Shown piece by piece: positions 62,087-64,000 of a stretch of 64,000 bases of DNA. The translations under genes were made by a program, and so were the position numbers. The notes beneath the pieces were generated by a model. That model had not been told where the DNA came from and ran no database searches. It saw nothing but the letters and a program-made list of their open reading frames with translations. The first letter of the stretch is position 1. Every line of letters begins with the position of its first letter. The stretch is from Aestuariibaculum suncheonense (lineage in GTDB: Bacteria > Bacteroidota > Bacteroidia > Flavobacteriales > Flavobacteriaceae): assembly GCF_014596935.1 (NCBI RefSeq), contig NZ_JACVXC010000001.1, positions 62,001-126,000 on the forward strand, read 5' to 3'.

Positions 62087-64000
62087 ATGAAAAATTTTTA
62101 TCGAAAACCCTGTATGACCAAGGGGTTATTTAAAATTTTACTGCTAGTAATTTTAGGCAGTTCAGAGGCTGTTTTTTCCTCGAACGGTTTAATTAAAACG
62201 AATGCAGTGAACGATTTTAACGAGGTTCTTCAACAAAGAACAGTAACAGGTAAAGTTACAGACCAATCGGGGATTCCGCTTCCCGGAGTTTCAATTGTTG
62301 TAAAAGGAACAACGAGAGGGGTAAGTACAGATTTTGATGGAAAGTACTCAATTAATATAACTGATGGTGAAATCCTAGTTTTCAGTTTTATTGGGTTTAT
62401 TGAACAAGAGTTTGCGGTTAATGGCAATTCTACTGTAAATATAACTTTAAATGAGGATGTGTCAGAACTTAATGAGGTTGTGGTAGTAGGATATGGAACA
62501 CAAAGTAAAAAGGATTTAACCGGATCGGTTTCAGTAGTGAAAGCAGATGAAATTATAGCTAGAAGTACTACTAATGTATCTAATGCATTACAGGGAACGG
62601 TTTCGGGTGTAAGTGTTACAAGAAGTAATTCGGAACCTGGATCGGGTAATACTATTAGGGTACGTGGTATTACGACCTTACAAGGTGAAAATGGACCTTT
62701 AGTACTGGTAGATAATATTCCTGTGGGGAGTATTAATGATGTTAATGCAGATGAAATAGAGTCTATTTCGGTTTTAAAAGATGGGGCTTCAGCATCTATT
62801 TATGGGTCAAGGGCTGCAGCTGGAGTAATACTTATTACAACTAAAAAAGCAAAAACAGGCAAATTTACTGCTTCTTATTCTGGTGAATATTTTACCATTA
62901 CACCAACTCAGGTAAGGCGAACAGTTGGGGCAATACGGTATTTGGAGATGTTTAATGAGCAGGAATGGAACGATGCTGGTAATGCAGCTGGAAAAGAATA
63001 TCTAAAATATGATGAAGATTTTATCTCAAATTATTTGGCCAATAACCAAACAGATCCAGATAACTACCCAAATACCAATTGGAGGGATTTAATTTTAAAG
63101 AAGAACACATCTGGTTATCGTCATAATGTGAGTTTTTCAGGAGGGACAGATAAAATTAAATCTGTGGCCAATTTTGGTTACGAAACCCAGGATGCCTTAT
63201 ATAACCATAGAGATTGGACAAGAATTACAGGGAGGTTAAACAATAGTATGGAGCTGTCTGATAAATTTGGTGCTAATCTTGATTTCGGCTTTAGGTTAAC
63301 CGATGATAATAGGCCTGTTACAGATCCAACCATAAGAGCAATAGAGTCTGCTCCTATTTATGCGGCTTTATGGCAGGATGGAAGAATTGCAGAAGGGAAA
63401 ACGGGTGATAATGTTTATGCGAGGCTAGAAGAAGGTGGATTTAGTAAAGATAAAAATTACCTGTTTTATGGAAGATTTGAAGTTTACTTTAATCCTATTA
63501 ATGATTTAAAGCTGTCTCTTAATATCGCTCCAAGACATCGATTTAATAAATATAAACAATTTAACCAATCCATTCCGTATTGGGCATTCGATAATCCTAA
63601 CCAAGAAGGAAATCCTGAAGGTTATATATCTTCTCACAATGATGCGCAAATTAGTTTAAAGGAGACCCGCAGGGATGATTTTAGCTTAACTACCCAAGCC
63701 TTGGCTAATTATGATAGTTCATTTGGGAAACATAATGTGAGTGCCACCTTGGGCTATGAAGAGTTTTCTTCTAAAAGCGAGAGACTAGGAATCCATGGTC
63801 GCTTTTATTTAGACAATAATTATCCCTATTTAAGCCAAGCTCCTGTTGATGGAGTCTTTAATATAGAATATTCATGGCCTGAAAGAGATAATTACACCTA
63901 TGTGGATGAATATGCCTATCGTTCTGTGTTTGGAAGGGCGGCTTATGATTTTGATAAAAAATATTTAATACAAGGCAGTATCCGTAGAGATGGCTCATCA
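62087..64000 (+). CDS. SusC/RagA-family TonB-linked outer-membrane protein (3' end outside window)
   Basis: The frame opens at the ATG at 62087 and stays open to the window edge (638 codons). Order: N-terminal signal region, carboxypeptidase-like domain (TGKVTDQSGIPLPGVSIVVK), TonB box-like region (ELNEVVVVGYGTQSKKDLTG, the SusC signature), plug domain (NALQGTVSGVSV; IRVRGITTL; SISVLKDGASASIYGSRAAAG) and the first part of the barrel. SusC proteins import oligosaccharides with a SusD partner, expected just beyond the window. The N-terminus is longer than usual, with a second ATG at 62114. Confidence 0.93.
   Translation, partial: MKNFYRKPCMTKGLFKILLLVILGSSEAVFSSNGLIKTNAVNDFNEVLQQRTVTGKVTDQSGIPLPGVSIVVKGTTRGVSTDFDGKYSINITDGEILVFSFIGFIEQEFAVNGNSTVNITLNEDVSELNEVVVVGYGTQSKKDLTGSVSVVKADEIIARSTTNVSNALQGTVSGVSVTRSNSEPGSGNTIRVRGITTLQGENGPLVLVDNIPVGSINDVNADEIESISVLKDGASASIYGSRAAAGVILITTKKAKTGKFTASYSGEYFTITPTQVRRTVGAIRYLEMFNEQEWNDAGNAAGKEYLKYDEDFISNYLANNQTDPDNYPNTNWRDLILKKNTSGYRHNVSFSGGTDKIKSVANFGYETQDALYNHRDWTRITGRLNNSMELSDKFGANLDFGFRLTDDNRPVTDPTIRAIESAPIYAALWQDGRIAEGKTGDNVYARLEEGGFSKDKNYLFYGRFEVYFNPINDLKLSLNIAPRHRFNKYKQFNQSIPYWAFDNPNQEGNPEGYISSHNDAQISLKETRRDDFSLTTQALANYDSSFGKHNVSATLGYEEFSSKSERLGIHGRFYLDNNYPYLSQAPVDGVFNIEYSWPERDNYTYVDEYAYRSVFGRAAYDFDKKYLIQGSIRRDGSS

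Overview
The window is a Bacteroidota chromosome segment, most likely from a marine Flavobacteriaceae member. Four things point there. Base composition is AT-rich, and Shine-Dalgarno signals are sparse. Upstream regions repeatedly carry the TAnnTTTG -7 box typical of the phylum. The gene content includes SusC/RagA, TonB-dependent receptors with a carboxypeptidase-like N-terminal domain, a PA0069-type radical SAM protein and HemJ. Species cannot be fixed from the sequence alone.

Region 1 (1-17.9 kb) is a tetrapyrrole hub. On the minus strand, hemA and a fused hemC-hemD overlap by 8 nt and end at a strong terminator. Below them runs a tightly packed minus-strand series: trkH, trkA, hemE, an EI24 membrane protein, nhaA, hemF, a DUF4421-like protein, a YchJ-like protein and hemB. 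Divergent from hemA are an AraC regulator, a ThuA-like protein and a small ORF, then hemH, a MATE exporter and hemJ. Together these cover heme synthesis from glutamyl-tRNA to protoheme except hemL. K+ and Na+/H+ transporters are interleaved.

Region 2 (17.9-44.2 kb) is mostly household genes: an NtrY-like kinase, enoyl-CoA hydratase, radical SAM protein, acyl-ACP desaturase, PlsC, bacilliredoxin, TerB/DnaJ proteins, LD-carboxypeptidase, MetG, OmpA, Tex, an EamA transporter, Mfd, a TlpA-like protein and YraN. Inside it (21.4-24.5 kb) lies a tandem array of three secreted paralogues plus a fourth gutted copy. Copies 2-4 share an essentially identical 73-74 nt 3' block.

Region 3 (44.2-53.3 kb) is a metal-uptake island. 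One operon has a membrane-anchored DtxR-like/FeoA fusion and a FeoB split by one in-frame stop into a GTPase and a permease. Next come a TonB receptor with a CxxC in its plug and a divergent MntR-type regulator. A second, canonical feoA-feoB operon ends in a 44-residue Cys-rich membrane peptide too short for usual gene calling. The same inverted repeat, TTTAG-N6-CTAAA, lies upstream of the split-feoB operon and between the receptor and regulator genes, suggesting one metalloregulator controls both.

Region 4 (53.3-64 kb) begins with an SCO protein, RseP and tRNA-Asn(GTT). Right after the tRNA is about 1.5 kb of mobile-element debris: a stop-interrupted integrase start, an IS21 IstB tail with terminal repeats, and two unknown small ORFs. 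Then comes an accessory carbohydrate or organic-acid cluster: an IclR regulator, a sodium:solute symporter, a FAD oxidoreductase with a discoidin-like C-terminus, and the first two-thirds or so of a SusC-type receptor that runs off the window.
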